From Bacteroidia bacterium (GTDB lineage: Bacteria > Bacteroidota > Bacteroidia > Palsa-965), in assembly GCA_023151315.1 (NCBI GenBank), contig JAKLJE010000002.1, forward strand, positions 124,001 through 188,000: DNA of 64,000 nucleotides. Reading direction: 5' to 3'. Below, piece after piece: positions 35,831-46,300 of this stretch (within the stretch, counting starts at the first letter, position 1; each line of letters starts with the position of its first letter). Made by a program: the position numbers and the translations under genes. A model generated the notes under the pieces. That model was not told where the DNA came from. It saw only the letters and a list, made by a program, of their open reading frames with translations, and made no database searches.

Positions 35831-36038
35831 GAAAGTCTCTCATTTCTGAGAGACTTTCAATTCTTGTAGCGGGGACAGGATTTCCTCGCTGCGCGATTGG
35901 TCCTGATGTCTCTCGATGAGTGGACCAAATCAAAGTCATGCAAACTGAAAACGTTTGCATGTGCACATCAACGCTATCAAATACAAAAGCGAGCTTTTGA
36001 TTTGCTCGCTTTTGATGTTCTGACCTTCGATTTGGTCA
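35831..36038. other. Hairpin-dense non-coding stretch next to the tRNA
   Basis: Between the protease terminator and the initiator tRNA there is no credible gene but five inverted repeats in about 210 bp: a perfect 12-bp stem (35831-35842/35847-35858), a bulged stem GATTGGTCC/GGACCAAATC (35895-35931), a 9-bp stem CATGCAAAC/GTTTGCATG (35937-35961), a 10-bp stem AAAAGCGAGC/GCTCGCTTTT (35985-36013) and a short TGACC/GGTCA stem (36021-36038). The 35985-36013 hairpin may be the tRNA terminator. The remainder could be a structured RNA or remnants of insertions. Confidence 0.45.
35862..35880. repeat. 19-bp direct repeat of the tRNA 3' end
   Basis: TCTTGTAGCGGGGACAGGA occurs exactly here and at 36039-36057, where its last 14 bases lie inside the tRNA acceptor/T-arm. 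A duplicated tRNA tail is the classic footprint of site-specific integration, but the two copies are only 177 bp apart and no integrase lies between them. Confidence 0.6.
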
Positions 36039-36043
36039 TCTTG

Positions 36044-36115
<72 letters not shown>

Positions 36116-36139
36116 TCCTATGTTGCCTGAAAGGCGGTG

Positions 36140-36147
36140 CAAATATA
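36140..36147 (-). promoter_or_regulatory. -7 box of the initiator tRNA gene
   Basis: TATATTTG on the minus strand, an exact TAnnTTTG match, 24 nt before the mature tRNA 5' end. No clear -33 TTTG at standard spacing. Confidence 0.5.
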
Positions 36148-36317
36148 CTGGTTTTTCGCACACTCGATTATTTATTTTCACTTCGTAGGTAAACGCCTGA
36201 TAATGCATCGTTTACTTTCGATTCACTGTACAACAATCGCGCTTGTTGGGTTAATAATTAGATTCATTTCCTTCCGGAAGGCACGCTTCTTGTATTTTTG
36301 ACCATAAATAACCTCCA

Positions 36318-36956
36318 ATGCGTACGTTCATTTTCGGATTCTTCTTACTGTTCTGTTCTGCGGTAGTTGTTGCTCAGCCTCGATACGATTTCGGTCTGCA
36401 AGGTGGCATCCTTATCAGCGGTATGCCCGGATTTTCAAATGTTCCATTATCTAAAGTTTCGGGTTATGGAGGAATAACGTTAACGCGTCGTGACGATAAG
36501 AAGAACTATCTGCAGCTGGATATTGGTTATATCCGAAAAGGTGCATTCCGTTTGCCGGAAAATGATACTGCGGATCGATTCAACCTGAGTTTACACTATG
36601 CTGAAGCTGCAATGGTTTATCGCTGGGAAATTCTGAAGATCAGCAGAGGAACAAGAGGCGGACTTGAAGCAGGAATGTCATATGCTTACTTGCTCTCTCC
36701 GCAGATCAGAAGAGACGGTGAGCGTTTTGATTTTAACCCCATCTGGTCTGATAAATACGACCTGAGTCTGATCGCCGGTGCGCACATGGTATTCAGCGGA
36801 CATCTTCTTTTCCGCACACGAGTTACCTATTCCGTTAATCCTATTCTCCGGCGTAATATCCTGCCGAATGATATTGAAAGGCTCAATGTGCTGAAAACAC
36901 ATAATATCACTTTGCAGTTCGGCGTAGTTTGGCTGATGCGCGGGTTATACTATTAA
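36318..36956 (+). CDS. Outer-membrane beta-barrel protein (PorT-like)
   Basis: A 212-residue protein with a Sec signal peptide (cleavage near VVVAQ) and about eight amphipathic beta strands: DFGLQGGILISG, NYLQLDIGYIRKGAFRLP, FNLSLHYAEAAMVYRWEIL, GGLEAGMSYAYLLSP, DLSLIAGAHMVF and ITLQFGVVWLMRGLYY, with terminal aromatic residues typical of outer-membrane barrels. Size and pattern resemble PorT/outer-membrane beta-barrel families of Bacteroidota, but identity is not certain. A TATTTTTG -7 box ends at 36300, 18 nt before the ATG. It lies 44 bp upstream of the giant PKD protein and may be co-expressed with it. Confidence 0.75.
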   Translation: MRTFIFGFFLLFCSAVVVAQPRYDFGLQGGILISGMPGFSNVPLSKVSGYGGITLTRRDDKKNYLQLDIGYIRKGAFRLPENDTADRFNLSLHYAEAAMVYRWEILKISRGTRGGLEAGMSYAYLLSPQIRRDGERFDFNPIWSDKYDLSLIAGAHMVFSGHLLFRTRVTYSVNPILRRNILPNDIERLNVLKTHNITLQFGVVWLMRGLYY

Positions 36957-37000
36957 CCCGGTCAAGACCGCTTTCCTAAGTGAAAATTCGTAACTTTCCG

Positions 37001-40000
37001 ATGCGGCCCCAATACCGCCCGGAGTTGAGCACACCTCTACGAAATCTTTTTCTCGGATTCCTTTTGCTTTTAAGCGCAAGGCTGGCTGCGAATTGCCCTC
37101 AGGTTGTTGCGTCGTTCACAACTTCTCAGGTGAATATTTGCGGACCTGGACCCGTTTCCATCAGCTTTACCAATACAAGCACCGGTGCTAATGCCGGAAG
37201 TGCAACCTACATCTGGTACAGAAATGGAAATCCATTCGACAATACAAGCGGATTAAGTGCGCCGAATAACAATACAATTTCAACTGTCGGCTCATACACA
37301 TTCATGGTCGTTGCAACTGATCCAAGTGTTCCGTGTACCGACTCCGCAATCGTTGTTGTTACAATTCATCCTGTTCCCAATGCGTCGTTCACTTTCTCAC
37401 CGAACAATCAGTGCGCGGGACTCCCTGTGAACTTTACAAATACATCAACGGGTACAACAGCGAATACAACATACAACTGGAATTTCGGAGACGCCACTTC
37501 TTCAACGCAGCAAAGTCCGACACACACATACGGAGCAGGCGGAACATTTACTGTTACACTTACCGTCACAAACTTCCCGGGTTGTACAAGTACATTCACA
37601 CAAGTTGTAACAGCTTTGGCAATTCCGTTGGTCAGCATTGCAGGTGATGACGGTGATGGTAACACTACAAATTGTTTGCTGCCTGGTGATCCAACAACAA
37701 GTGAAATCGTGACCTTCTCCAATTTCACTACAGGTGCAACAAGTTACACTTGGGATTTCGGTGACGGAAGTCCGCTCTTCACTACTGCTTCCAATGCTTC
37801 ATTCACACATACGTACAGTACATACGGAACTTTTACGGTTACAATGACCGCCACCGGACCGAACGGCTGTACTGCAACTGCAACACTTGTAGTTGTATTT
37901 GAACGATATGTCGGTGCGTCTTTCAGCGTGCCGATTCAGCAGATGTCAGGATGTTTGCCACTTACGATTCAGCCGGTGAATGCATCACAGAACGCGAATA
38001 CATACACATGGAATTTCGGTGATTTAACGCCGCCGGTAACAACTACAAGTCCGATTCCTCCTCCGCATACATACACAACTCCGGGAACGTACACGATTAC
38101 ACTCACCGCATCAAACAGCTGCAATACTTCGCAGGCAACTGTGAGCCCGATTGTCGTTGTAGGACCTCCGAATGTAAACTTCACTGCAACTCCTAATCCG
38201 GGATGTTCTCCTCAGGTTGTATCATTCACGAATCAATCTACAGGCGTTTCACCTGCCAACAGTTATCAATGGAATTTCGGCAACGGAAACGTGTTGAGCG
38301 GAACGGGTAACGCACCTCCGCAAACGTATCTGCAGGGAACGTACACGATCACTTTGATTGCAAGCAGTGCGTGCGGACAGGATACAGCAACACGTGTTAT
38401 TGTGGTGGATACAATTCCGGACATTAATCTCACTGTAAATCCAACGAATGGATGTACACCGCTTGTTGTAACCGCCAACAATACTTCAACGGGTGGGGCA
38501 CTGTCTTATCAGTGGTATGTCGATAACGTTTATGTTTCCAATGCAGTGAATATTCCTCCACAAACATTTACTGCTCCTGCAGGAAACAATCCGGTTACAC
38601 ACTCCATTCATCTTTACGTAAGTAATCATTGCGGTACACGGGATTCACTCGTGAATATTACTGTACATCCTGCGGTCGTGGCCAATTTCGCACCGCTGAA
38701 CACTACAATCTGTCAGGGTGGAAGTGTTACGTTCACGCAATCATCGCTGGGTGATCAATTGACATATCAATGGAATTTCGGTAATGGAAATACCGCCACA
38801 ACAGCCGGGCCGCATACGCAGGTTTATAATGTTCCCGGAACGCACACAGTAACATTGATAGTTAATGGTTTCTGCGGTGCAGATACAATTACAGGAACTG
38901 TTGTTGTGAATCCAACTCCTGTTGCGAATATCGTTCCTTCAGTTACAAGCGGATGTGAAGATCTTGCGGTAACCTTCACGAATAATTCCACAGCTGGCGG
39001 TACGTACTCATGGAATTTCGGTGTCGGTTCTTCTCCGACAACATCAACTGCATTCACACCACCAACAATCAATTACGTGAATCCCGGTTCACCTGTTGTT
39101 ACATTTACTGTGAATGTTCTTGGTTGTATTGCTTACGACACTGTAACGTTAACTGTATTACCGCGACCGGTTCCTGTCTTCTCGATTGTTCCTGTGCAAG
39201 GGTGTACGCCACTGACGGTTGCATTTACAAATTCAACAGCTGCAACTCCGGGGAATACTTATACCTGGGATTTTGGAAACGGAAATACTTCTTCAACGCA
39301 GAATCCGGCAGGACAAACGTATATCGCCAACCTGAATGATTCCGTTTATACTGTTGAATTGGTTGTTACCGGAAGTAATGGTTGTGCAGACAGTGTCACG
39401 CATACGGTCACTGTGCATCCGTTGCCTATTGCTGCATTTACAATGAGCAACGATACAGTATGTGCGCTCGACAATATTTTCTTTACAAACGCGTCTATCG
39501 GAATCTCCACTTATCAATGGGCATTCGGTGATGCCGGTACCAGCACAACGACGAACCCAACACATGCTTACGGTTCCGCTGGAACATACACAGTTCAACT
39601 TATTGCAACAACAGCATACGGATGTCGGGATACAATCACTGACGTTGTGGTTGTGGATTCAATTCCTACAGTTGCTTTCTCTGCAACAACGGAGTGTGTC
39701 GGCGATTCAACATCGTTTACGAACTCAACAACAGGGAATGTTGTTACATGGCTCTGGAATTTCGGAGATGCGACATCTTCATCTGTTCAATCGCCAACGC
39801 ATTTGTACAATACGAATGGTTCTTACAACGTTACACTCACAGCTACGAACAATGCCGGATGCAGCAGTTTCCTCACGCAGGCTGTAACGGTCAACCTCGT
39901 TCCGACTGCACAGTTTGCAGGAACAACGGCATGCGCAGGAAGTGCCACCGCTTTTACGGATCAAACAACAGGTGCTCCGATCGGCTGGACATGGGATTTC

Positions 40001-43000
40001 GGTGATGGATCTCCATTGGGAAATACACAGAATCCTTCGCACACCTATCCGACAGCAGGAACGTATACCGTAACCATGATTGCTGCGGCAGGAAGTGGTT
40101 GTGCAGATACGATCACAAATGTGATTACAGTGAATCCGGTTCCTACAGCGCAGTTCACTTTCGTTTCCGTTTGTGCTAACGATACCACAGATTTCACCAA
40201 CACTTCGTTGGGGAATCCAACAACATTTACTTGGGATTACGGTGACGGAAGTCCGCTGGATGTTTCCAATAATCCGAATCCTTCTCACGTTTACAATACA
40301 AGCGGAAACTATAACGTTGTGCTGACTGCGGGTTACGCAACAGGTTGTACGAACACAACTACGGTTAACGTTACAGCCAATCCGCGCACCACACCTTCAT
40401 TCACAAGCAACGTACCTTGTTTCGGCTTGCCGACGAATTTCACTGATGCAACCGGAAATACTCCGACCCAATGGCAATGGGATTTCGGTGACGGAAGTCC
40501 GCTTAACACAACGCAGAATCCATCCCATACTTATGCAACTCCGGGAACTTACTCTGTAACATTGACAACACAAAACAGTTTTGGTTGTGTGGATTCCATT
40601 ACAACCGTTGTAACAGTTAATCCGTTGCCTGTGGCTGATTTCGCTGCTGATACCGTTTGTGAAGGCTATAATTCTTCGTTCACAGATCTCAGTACATCTG
40701 CAACTGCATGGCAATGGGATTTCGGAGATGCGTCTCCGCTCTCTGCAGGACAGAATCCATCGCACGTTTATCTGACACAAGGCACTTATACTGTAACCTT
40801 GATCGTTCAGAACGCAGTAGGTTGTCCCGATACGATTCAATATCCTGTAATTGTCCGACCGCTTCCGGTGGCTGCATTCGCATCATCTGTTGCGTGTCAT
40901 ACTTATCCTACACAGTTTACAGATAACTCAGTTTCCGCTGTTGCGTGGGAATGGGATTACGGTGATGGAAGTCCGTTGGTGAATCAGCAATCTCCTTTTA
41001 CTACTTATGCCAACGCCGGAACATACAATGCAACTTTGGTGGCGTTTAATATTTACGGTTGTTCAGATACATTAACGCAACCGGTAACTGTATTGCCTCA
41101 GCCGCAAGCGGGATTCGCGAACAATACTGTTTGTGCGAATTCTGCTGTTGTGTTTACGGATACTTCATCAGGAGCACCAACGCAATGGTCATGGGATTTC
41201 GGTGATGGAAGTCCGTTGAGTACGAATCAGAATCCGCCGCATAACTATCTGCTCGGTGGAACTTATCCGATTACACTGATCGTGGGTAACTCCGCAGGAT
41301 GTGCTGATACTCTCGTGCAGAATATCTCTGTAGGAACGATGCCTTTTCCTGCGTTCACAGCAACTTCTGTTTGTCTCGGAAACATAACTGCGTTCACTGA
41401 TCTGACAACAGATCCTACTCCGATCGGAAACTACTATTGGGATTTCGGCGACGGTAACAATTCATTTCAACAGAACCCGAATTACATCTACCAGAATCCC
41501 GGAACATATACGGTAACGCTGACTGCAATGAATACCAGCGGTTGCGACAGTACAATTACCGGAACCGTTACAGTTACTGCTGCACCGATTGCCGATTTCG
41601 TTTACGATACGGTTTGCGTTGGCAGTGCAACTTCATTCAATGATATTTCTACCGGATCGCCTTCGAGCTGGCTTTGGGATTTCGGTGATGCAACTACAAG
41701 TTCCGCAGGACCTTCTGTGCAGCATACGTATTCAGCAGCCGGAACATATCTCGTTTCTCTGATTGTTTCCGGAGGTCCGGGTTGCATGGATCAGATTTTC
41801 CATGTGGTGAATGTGGTGAATACAGTTCAGGCTGTGATGAACGTGAGCGATTCTGTTTGCATTTCATCTTCGCTTGCGTTCAACGACGCATCAATTACCA
41901 ACAACGCAACGATCAGCGGATGGTTATGGGATTTCGGTGATGGAAGTCCGCTGGATACGAATCAGAATACAACGCACATTTACAACGTAAGCGGAACTTA
42001 TACTGTTACGCTTTCTGTTTGGGCGAGCAGCGGTTGCGTAAGCATTACCACGCAAACAATTACGGTGAGCCCGTTGCCGGTTGCAGCATTTGCAGCAACA
42101 ACCGCATGCGAAAATCAACAGACACAGTTTACAGATAATACTTCCGGCGTAATTACACAATGGCAATGGGATTTCGGAGATGCTACTACATCAACACAGC
42201 AGAATCCTTCACATCAGTATGCAGTGTCCGGAAATTATAACGTACAGTTGATTGTAACAACAGCAGGAGGTTGCAGCGATACAATTTCAAACCCTGTAAC
42301 CGTATATGCACAACCTGTTGCTGCATTCAGCACTGACACAGTGTGCTGGGGCGATACAACGAAGTTTACAAATCTGTCTACATCAACATCCGGTGCAATT
42401 ACTTCTGTGTTCTGGGATTTCGGTGATGGCAATCAAAGCACCCTTGCTGCACCCGATCATGAATTCGCTGCATACAACGACAGTTTTCAGGTTACGCTTA
42501 TTGTAATGACGCAGTATGGTTGTTATGATACGCTCACGCAATTAGCTGTAACATATCCTGTGCCTGATGTACAGTTCGCACCTGCAGCGGCAAGCGGTTG
42601 TGAAGATTTTACAACGACGTTCACTGAGAATTCTACAATTAACGGATCAACGATTATCAATTGGCTGTGGGATTTCGGAGATGGTAACTTCACCTTCACG
42701 CAGAACCCGACACACACGTACGACAACAGTGGAAGTTATTACGTAGGATTAACGGTCACTACTTCTGACGGATGCGTGTTCTCTGATTCATTGAACTTCC
42801 CGATCGTGGTTTATCCTAAACCTGTTGCGGACTTCACGTGGTCTCCTTCTCAGATTACAGTTTTGCAACCGCAAGTGGAGTTTACGGATTTGTCATTCGG
42901 CGCAACAATGTGGGAATACGACTTCGGTGATTTTGACGGAAGCATCATGCAGAATCCGTCTCACACTTATCAGGATTCCGGTTGGTATACAGTAACGCAA

Positions 43001-43339
43001 ATGGTGGTGAATCAGTTCGGTTGCAGCGACACTATTGAGAAGCCGTTGCGTGTTGAAGCTGAGTTTACCTTCTTTATTCCGAATGCGTTTACACCGAACG
43101 GAAACGGCAACAACGAGATCTTCAACGGTGAAGGTGAAGGAATTCGCGAATTCACTATGTACATCTTCGATCGCTGGGGCAATCTGATTTTCGAATCACA
43201 TGATCCAACGAAAGGATGGGATGGTCGTCATAAAGACGGCACACTGTGCCAGATTGATACTTACGTGTACCGTTTCATACTTCGCGACGTGATGGGCGAG
43301 GAGCACAAGTACATGGGGCATGTGAATTTGATCCGATGA
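37001..43339 (+). CDS. Giant PKD-repeat surface protein with T9SS type B sorting domain
   Basis: A 2112-residue protein: signal peptide, then about 24 PKD-like units of roughly 80-85 residues, each with a W(D/N)FGDG-type strand, an NPSHTY-type loop and GTYTVTL. The last approximately 90 residues are the gliding-motility-associated (type B) T9SS domain: FFIPNAFTPNGNGNN, FDRWGNLIFES, GWDG, YVYRF. Most units carry one Cys early and a GC near the end, suggesting an internal disulfide. ATG 37001 is used; a GTG at 36980 in frame would add seven residues. Probably an adhesin or matrix component, as for SprB-like proteins. Confidence 0.9.
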   Translation: MRPQYRPELSTPLRNLFLGFLLLLSARLAANCPQVVASFTTSQVNICGPGPVSISFTNTSTGANAGSATYIWYRNGNPFDNTSGLSAPNNNTISTVGSYTFMVVATDPSVPCTDSAIVVVTIHPVPNASFTFSPNNQCAGLPVNFTNTSTGTTANTTYNWNFGDATSSTQQSPTHTYGAGGTFTVTLTVTNFPGCTSTFTQVVTALAIPLVSIAGDDGDGNTTNCLLPGDPTTSEIVTFSNFTTGATSYTWDFGDGSPLFTTASNASFTHTYSTYGTFTVTMTATGPNGCTATATLVVVFERYVGASFSVPIQQMSGCLPLTIQPVNASQNANTYTWNFGDLTPPVTTTSPIPPPHTYTTPGTYTITLTASNSCNTSQATVSPIVVVGPPNVNFTATPNPGCSPQVVSFTNQSTGVSPANSYQWNFGNGNVLSGTGNAPPQTYLQGTYTITLIASSACGQDTATRVIVVDTIPDINLTVNPTNGCTPLVVTANNTSTGGALSYQWYVDNVYVSNAVNIPPQTFTAPAGNNPVTHSIHLYVSNHCGTRDSLVNITVHPAVVANFAPLNTTICQGGSVTFTQSSLGDQLTYQWNFGNGNTATTAGPHTQVYNVPGTHTVTLIVNGFCGADTITGTVVVNPTPVANIVPSVTSGCEDLAVTFTNNSTAGGTYSWNFGVGSSPTTSTAFTPPTINYVNPGSPVVTFTVNVLGCIAYDTVTLTVLPRPVPVFSIVPVQGCTPLTVAFTNSTAATPGNTYTWDFGNGNTSSTQNPAGQTYIANLNDSVYTVELVVTGSNGCADSVTHTVTVHPLPIAAFTMSNDTVCALDNIFFTNASIGISTYQWAFGDAGTSTTTNPTHAYGSAGTYTVQLIATTAYGCRDTITDVVVVDSIPTVAFSATTECVGDSTSFTNSTTGNVVTWLWNFGDATSSSVQSPTHLYNTNGSYNVTLTATNNAGCSSFLTQAVTVNLVPTAQFAGTTACAGSATAFTDQTTGAPIGWTWDFGDGSPLGNTQNPSHTYPTAGTYTVTMIAAAGSGCADTITNVITVNPVPTAQFTFVSVCANDTTDFTNTSLGNPTTFTWDYGDGSPLDVSNNPNPSHVYNTSGNYNVVLTAGYATGCTNTTTVNVTANPRTTPSFTSNVPCFGLPTNFTDATGNTPTQWQWDFGDGSPLNTTQNPSHTYATPGTYSVTLTTQNSFGCVDSITTVVTVNPLPVADFAADTVCEGYNSSFTDLSTSATAWQWDFGDASPLSAGQNPSHVYLTQGTYTVTLIVQNAVGCPDTIQYPVIVRPLPVAAFASSVACHTYPTQFTDNSVSAVAWEWDYGDGSPLVNQQSPFTTYANAGTYNATLVAFNIYGCSDTLTQPVTVLPQPQAGFANNTVCANSAVVFTDTSSGAPTQWSWDFGDGSPLSTNQNPPHNYLLGGTYPITLIVGNSAGCADTLVQNISVGTMPFPAFTATSVCLGNITAFTDLTTDPTPIGNYYWDFGDGNNSFQQNPNYIYQNPGTYTVTLTAMNTSGCDSTITGTVTVTAAPIADFVYDTVCVGSATSFNDISTGSPSSWLWDFGDATTSSAGPSVQHTYSAAGTYLVSLIVSGGPGCMDQIFHVVNVVNTVQAVMNVSDSVCISSSLAFNDASITNNATISGWLWDFGDGSPLDTNQNTTHIYNVSGTYTVTLSVWASSGCVSITTQTITVSPLPVAAFAATTACENQQTQFTDNTSGVITQWQWDFGDATTSTQQNPSHQYAVSGNYNVQLIVTTAGGCSDTISNPVTVYAQPVAAFSTDTVCWGDTTKFTNLSTSTSGAITSVFWDFGDGNQSTLAAPDHEFAAYNDSFQVTLIVMTQYGCYDTLTQLAVTYPVPDVQFAPAAASGCEDFTTTFTENSTINGSTIINWLWDFGDGNFTFTQNPTHTYDNSGSYYVGLTVTTSDGCVFSDSLNFPIVVYPKPVADFTWSPSQITVLQPQVEFTDLSFGATMWEYDFGDFDGSIMQNPSHTYQDSGWYTVTQMVVNQFGCSDTIEKPLRVEAEFTFFIPNAFTPNGNGNNEIFNGEGEGIREFTMYIFDRWGNLIFESHDPTKGWDGRHKDGTLCQIDTYVYRFILRDVMGEEHKYMGHVNLIR

Positions 43340-46300
43340 TTATCTCCGCGAATCACTCACGAGAACTTTTCCTGTTCTGATCATGGAATCAGAAATTGCA
43401 CGCCAGTAGTAAACACCTGTTGCCAAAGTTTCGTGCTGTATTTGCTGTCCGTTGGTATAAGTTCCATTGTGAATCACGCGTCCGCTTTGATCAAACAGAT
43501 ACAATGTGAATTGTTCGTTCGTTGTACTCATGAACGTGAATGATTGAGCTCCGTTTGATACTGACGGAAACAAGAACGCATTTCCGGAGGAAACAGTGTT
43601 GTCTTCAACGGAAGACATTGTTCCAAGATTGATATTGTCCACGTACATCGCTTGTCCCCAATGCCCGTGATTGCGGAATGCAATAAGCAAATCAGGAGCG
43701 TTGGTGTATGCAGTAAGATCAACACTGTCTGTTGCCCATTGTGTGGCCGTCGGCACGAAAGCTGCGCTGGTCAGACTTGGCGCAGTTGCAAGCTGACTTC
43801 CGCCTTTTCTCCAGAGAGAAGTGAATGTGACTCCGCAATCTGTGGAAACAAGTATCTCGAGTGAATCGCTGTATGGGGAACCGTATTCTGCATAAGCATA
43901 ATCAAAGTGCATGAAGTTTCCCGGTTGCTGCGTCATGTCTACACGGATTCTCAGATCATCGTTCGTTCCTTGACTGTCGTAATTGTAGTTGTCGAAGATT
44001 GCAGACTGCGTGGAGTTACCGTATCCTCCGGCTGTAGTTGACAACGACCATTGCGGTCCGTTATCCGGATTGTCGTTCCACCAGCCGAAAGGAGGGAAGC
44101 CGCTTTGAAATCCTTCAGAGAGATTGGTGTTTTGCTGATATGCATTCACGGTAATTGTCAGTGAATCTGTATCGGTTTGAGCTGATGCATCAGTGATTGT
44201 AAGTGTAACGAGATAAGTCCCGGGTGTTGTGTAAACCACGTCCGGATTACGTTGCGTTGAAGTTGCAGGATTGCCGCCCTGGAAATTCCATTGCCACGAA
44301 GCACCTGTGTGATTCAGGATGGAATGATCTTCAAAGTGGAATGTATCAGGATCACAGTTCAAAGTGTAGCTGAGTTTGTCCACTTGTGCATAGGCAACAG
44401 GTCGCGTCGGTTGATCATTGAATGTATTTTCCCAAACTCCGCGACCGTAAGTTGAAACTCTGATCTTTCCTTCTTTGTAGAATGGTCGTGCATACAATGT
44501 GTTCATGAATACCGGTAAACCTGTGTTGTCAACTGTCCAGTTCGACATGGAATTGTTGCGGTAATACACTGTTGTGTGCGTGCAGTAATAGATTCCTCCA
44601 TTGGTAGCACCCACGCAAAGAATCGAGCGCGCTTCCTGATTGTCGAGCAATGAAGTAGACAGATTGTTCCAAGTTGCGCCACCGTCACCGCTTTGGAAAA
44701 TCTTCGAACCGTTTGCTCCGCCAGGATATGCAATCCAAAGTGAATCTTCATCCGTTGGTGAAAGCGTTATAAGAATGCGTGAACTTGTTCCTGAAGGAAT
44801 TGTTAACTGATTCCATGTTGTTCCTCCATCGGTGGTTTTCCAGAGTTTGCCAATGTTTCCTGTTGCAGGACGTTGAACAACATACATCACGTTGTTGTTG
44901 CTCATGCTGATTTCCATATAGCTGAGATCCGCATTCACATTTGTTCCGAATGTATAAACAAGATTGTATGCTGCGCCTCCATCAGTTGAGCGGTACAATT
45001 TATTTTCATTACCGATCCAAACTGTATTGTAGCATGTCGGGTCAAATTTCATTTCACTGGATTCAGCTGCCCAATAACTTTCATTCGGCCACATTCCTAC
45101 ACCGAATCGTTGAATCGGTGTTCCGATTGAAAGCGGAAGAATTGCTCCACCGATATCAGAAGAATAAACACGGCGATTGACTCCCGGATTTACATAACCG
45201 GATGCAGGTTCCGCTCCGCCAAGCTGTAGAAATTCTCCTGAAGGATAATTCTCATGATAAGCAATTGTTCCGTTGTGGTACAAGCCGCCAACCATCACAT
45301 CTTCATTCCAACCGTGTCCGAATCCCCAGAAATCAGAACCGTGAACACCATCCATGCGAACCTGATTGTCGGTGGTAAAGAAGTCTGTGGAATAATAAAT
45401 ACCTCCGTCGTTCGTAACCCAAACGCCGTTCACACCGGGACGGAAATCCTGCATGTCAACGTGAATGTCAAGCGGGCCGCCGATATAACCGGCAACTGAT
45501 GTAAATGTTGCACCACCATCGTCGCTTCTCCAAAGATTCAATCCTCCAATGAGCAAACGATCTGCATCATTCGGATCGGCCATGATGGCACAATTGTAAA
45601 ATCCTTGATGATAGGTCCAGCTCGGTTGACCGTAAGCGAGATTCTGATGCGAAGCAGTGTAAGGTCCGCCATCAGGTCCGTTTGGTAAAGTCCACGTTGC
45701 GCCTCCATCGTTGCTTCTGTAAACACCAATGAATCCGTAGTCGTTGGCTTTCGAATCTCCGATGAGATACGCGTACACGCGAAGCGGATCATCGTTAGAT
45801 ACTGCAAGTCGTGCGCCTCCATCGTAGCGCGCAGGATCAGTTGAATTGTACCAGCCGGAAGTTTGTTGTGTGAAAGTTGATCCTGTATCTGCGCTCAGGA
45901 AAAATTCGCAACGTTGTTGCGCAGGATTCGTTTTCAGCAGGTAAACATAATCGGGTGTTGAAGGACGCAGTTTAACATCCCAGCAAGCGGTTGTGTAAAT
46001 CTGATTCCATGTTGCACCTCCGTTGGTTGATTTGAAAAATCCTTTTTCCGCAGCAACCAGAATTACATTTCCGTCTGCAGGGTGAATGAGAATTTCTGTA
46101 ACACTTAAATTATTCAAGGCGTACGAAACGTTCCAGGTAGCACCGGCATCAGTACTAACGACAAGAAGATCGCCACTGCCTGCAAATACATGTGCTGAAT
46201 CGTTCGGGTCAACAGCTATCGCAGTAACACCGCCATCAAGAGCTTCATTGGCAGAAACCAATGTCCAGTTTGCGCCTGCATCGAGCGAACGATAAATTTC

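Noticed and set aside
35724-35966. An 80-codon minus frame across the hairpin-dense region
   Set aside because: It spans a terminator and several hairpins, and part of it reads through the tRNA-tail repeat; no signal of coding.
40397-40840. Antisense reading frames of 100-170 codons inside the PKD giant (e.g. 39779-40288, 40397-40840)
   Set aside because: They are Arg/Cys-rich shadows created by the repeated PKD codon pattern, with no promoter or family match; the plus-strand frame is clearly coding.
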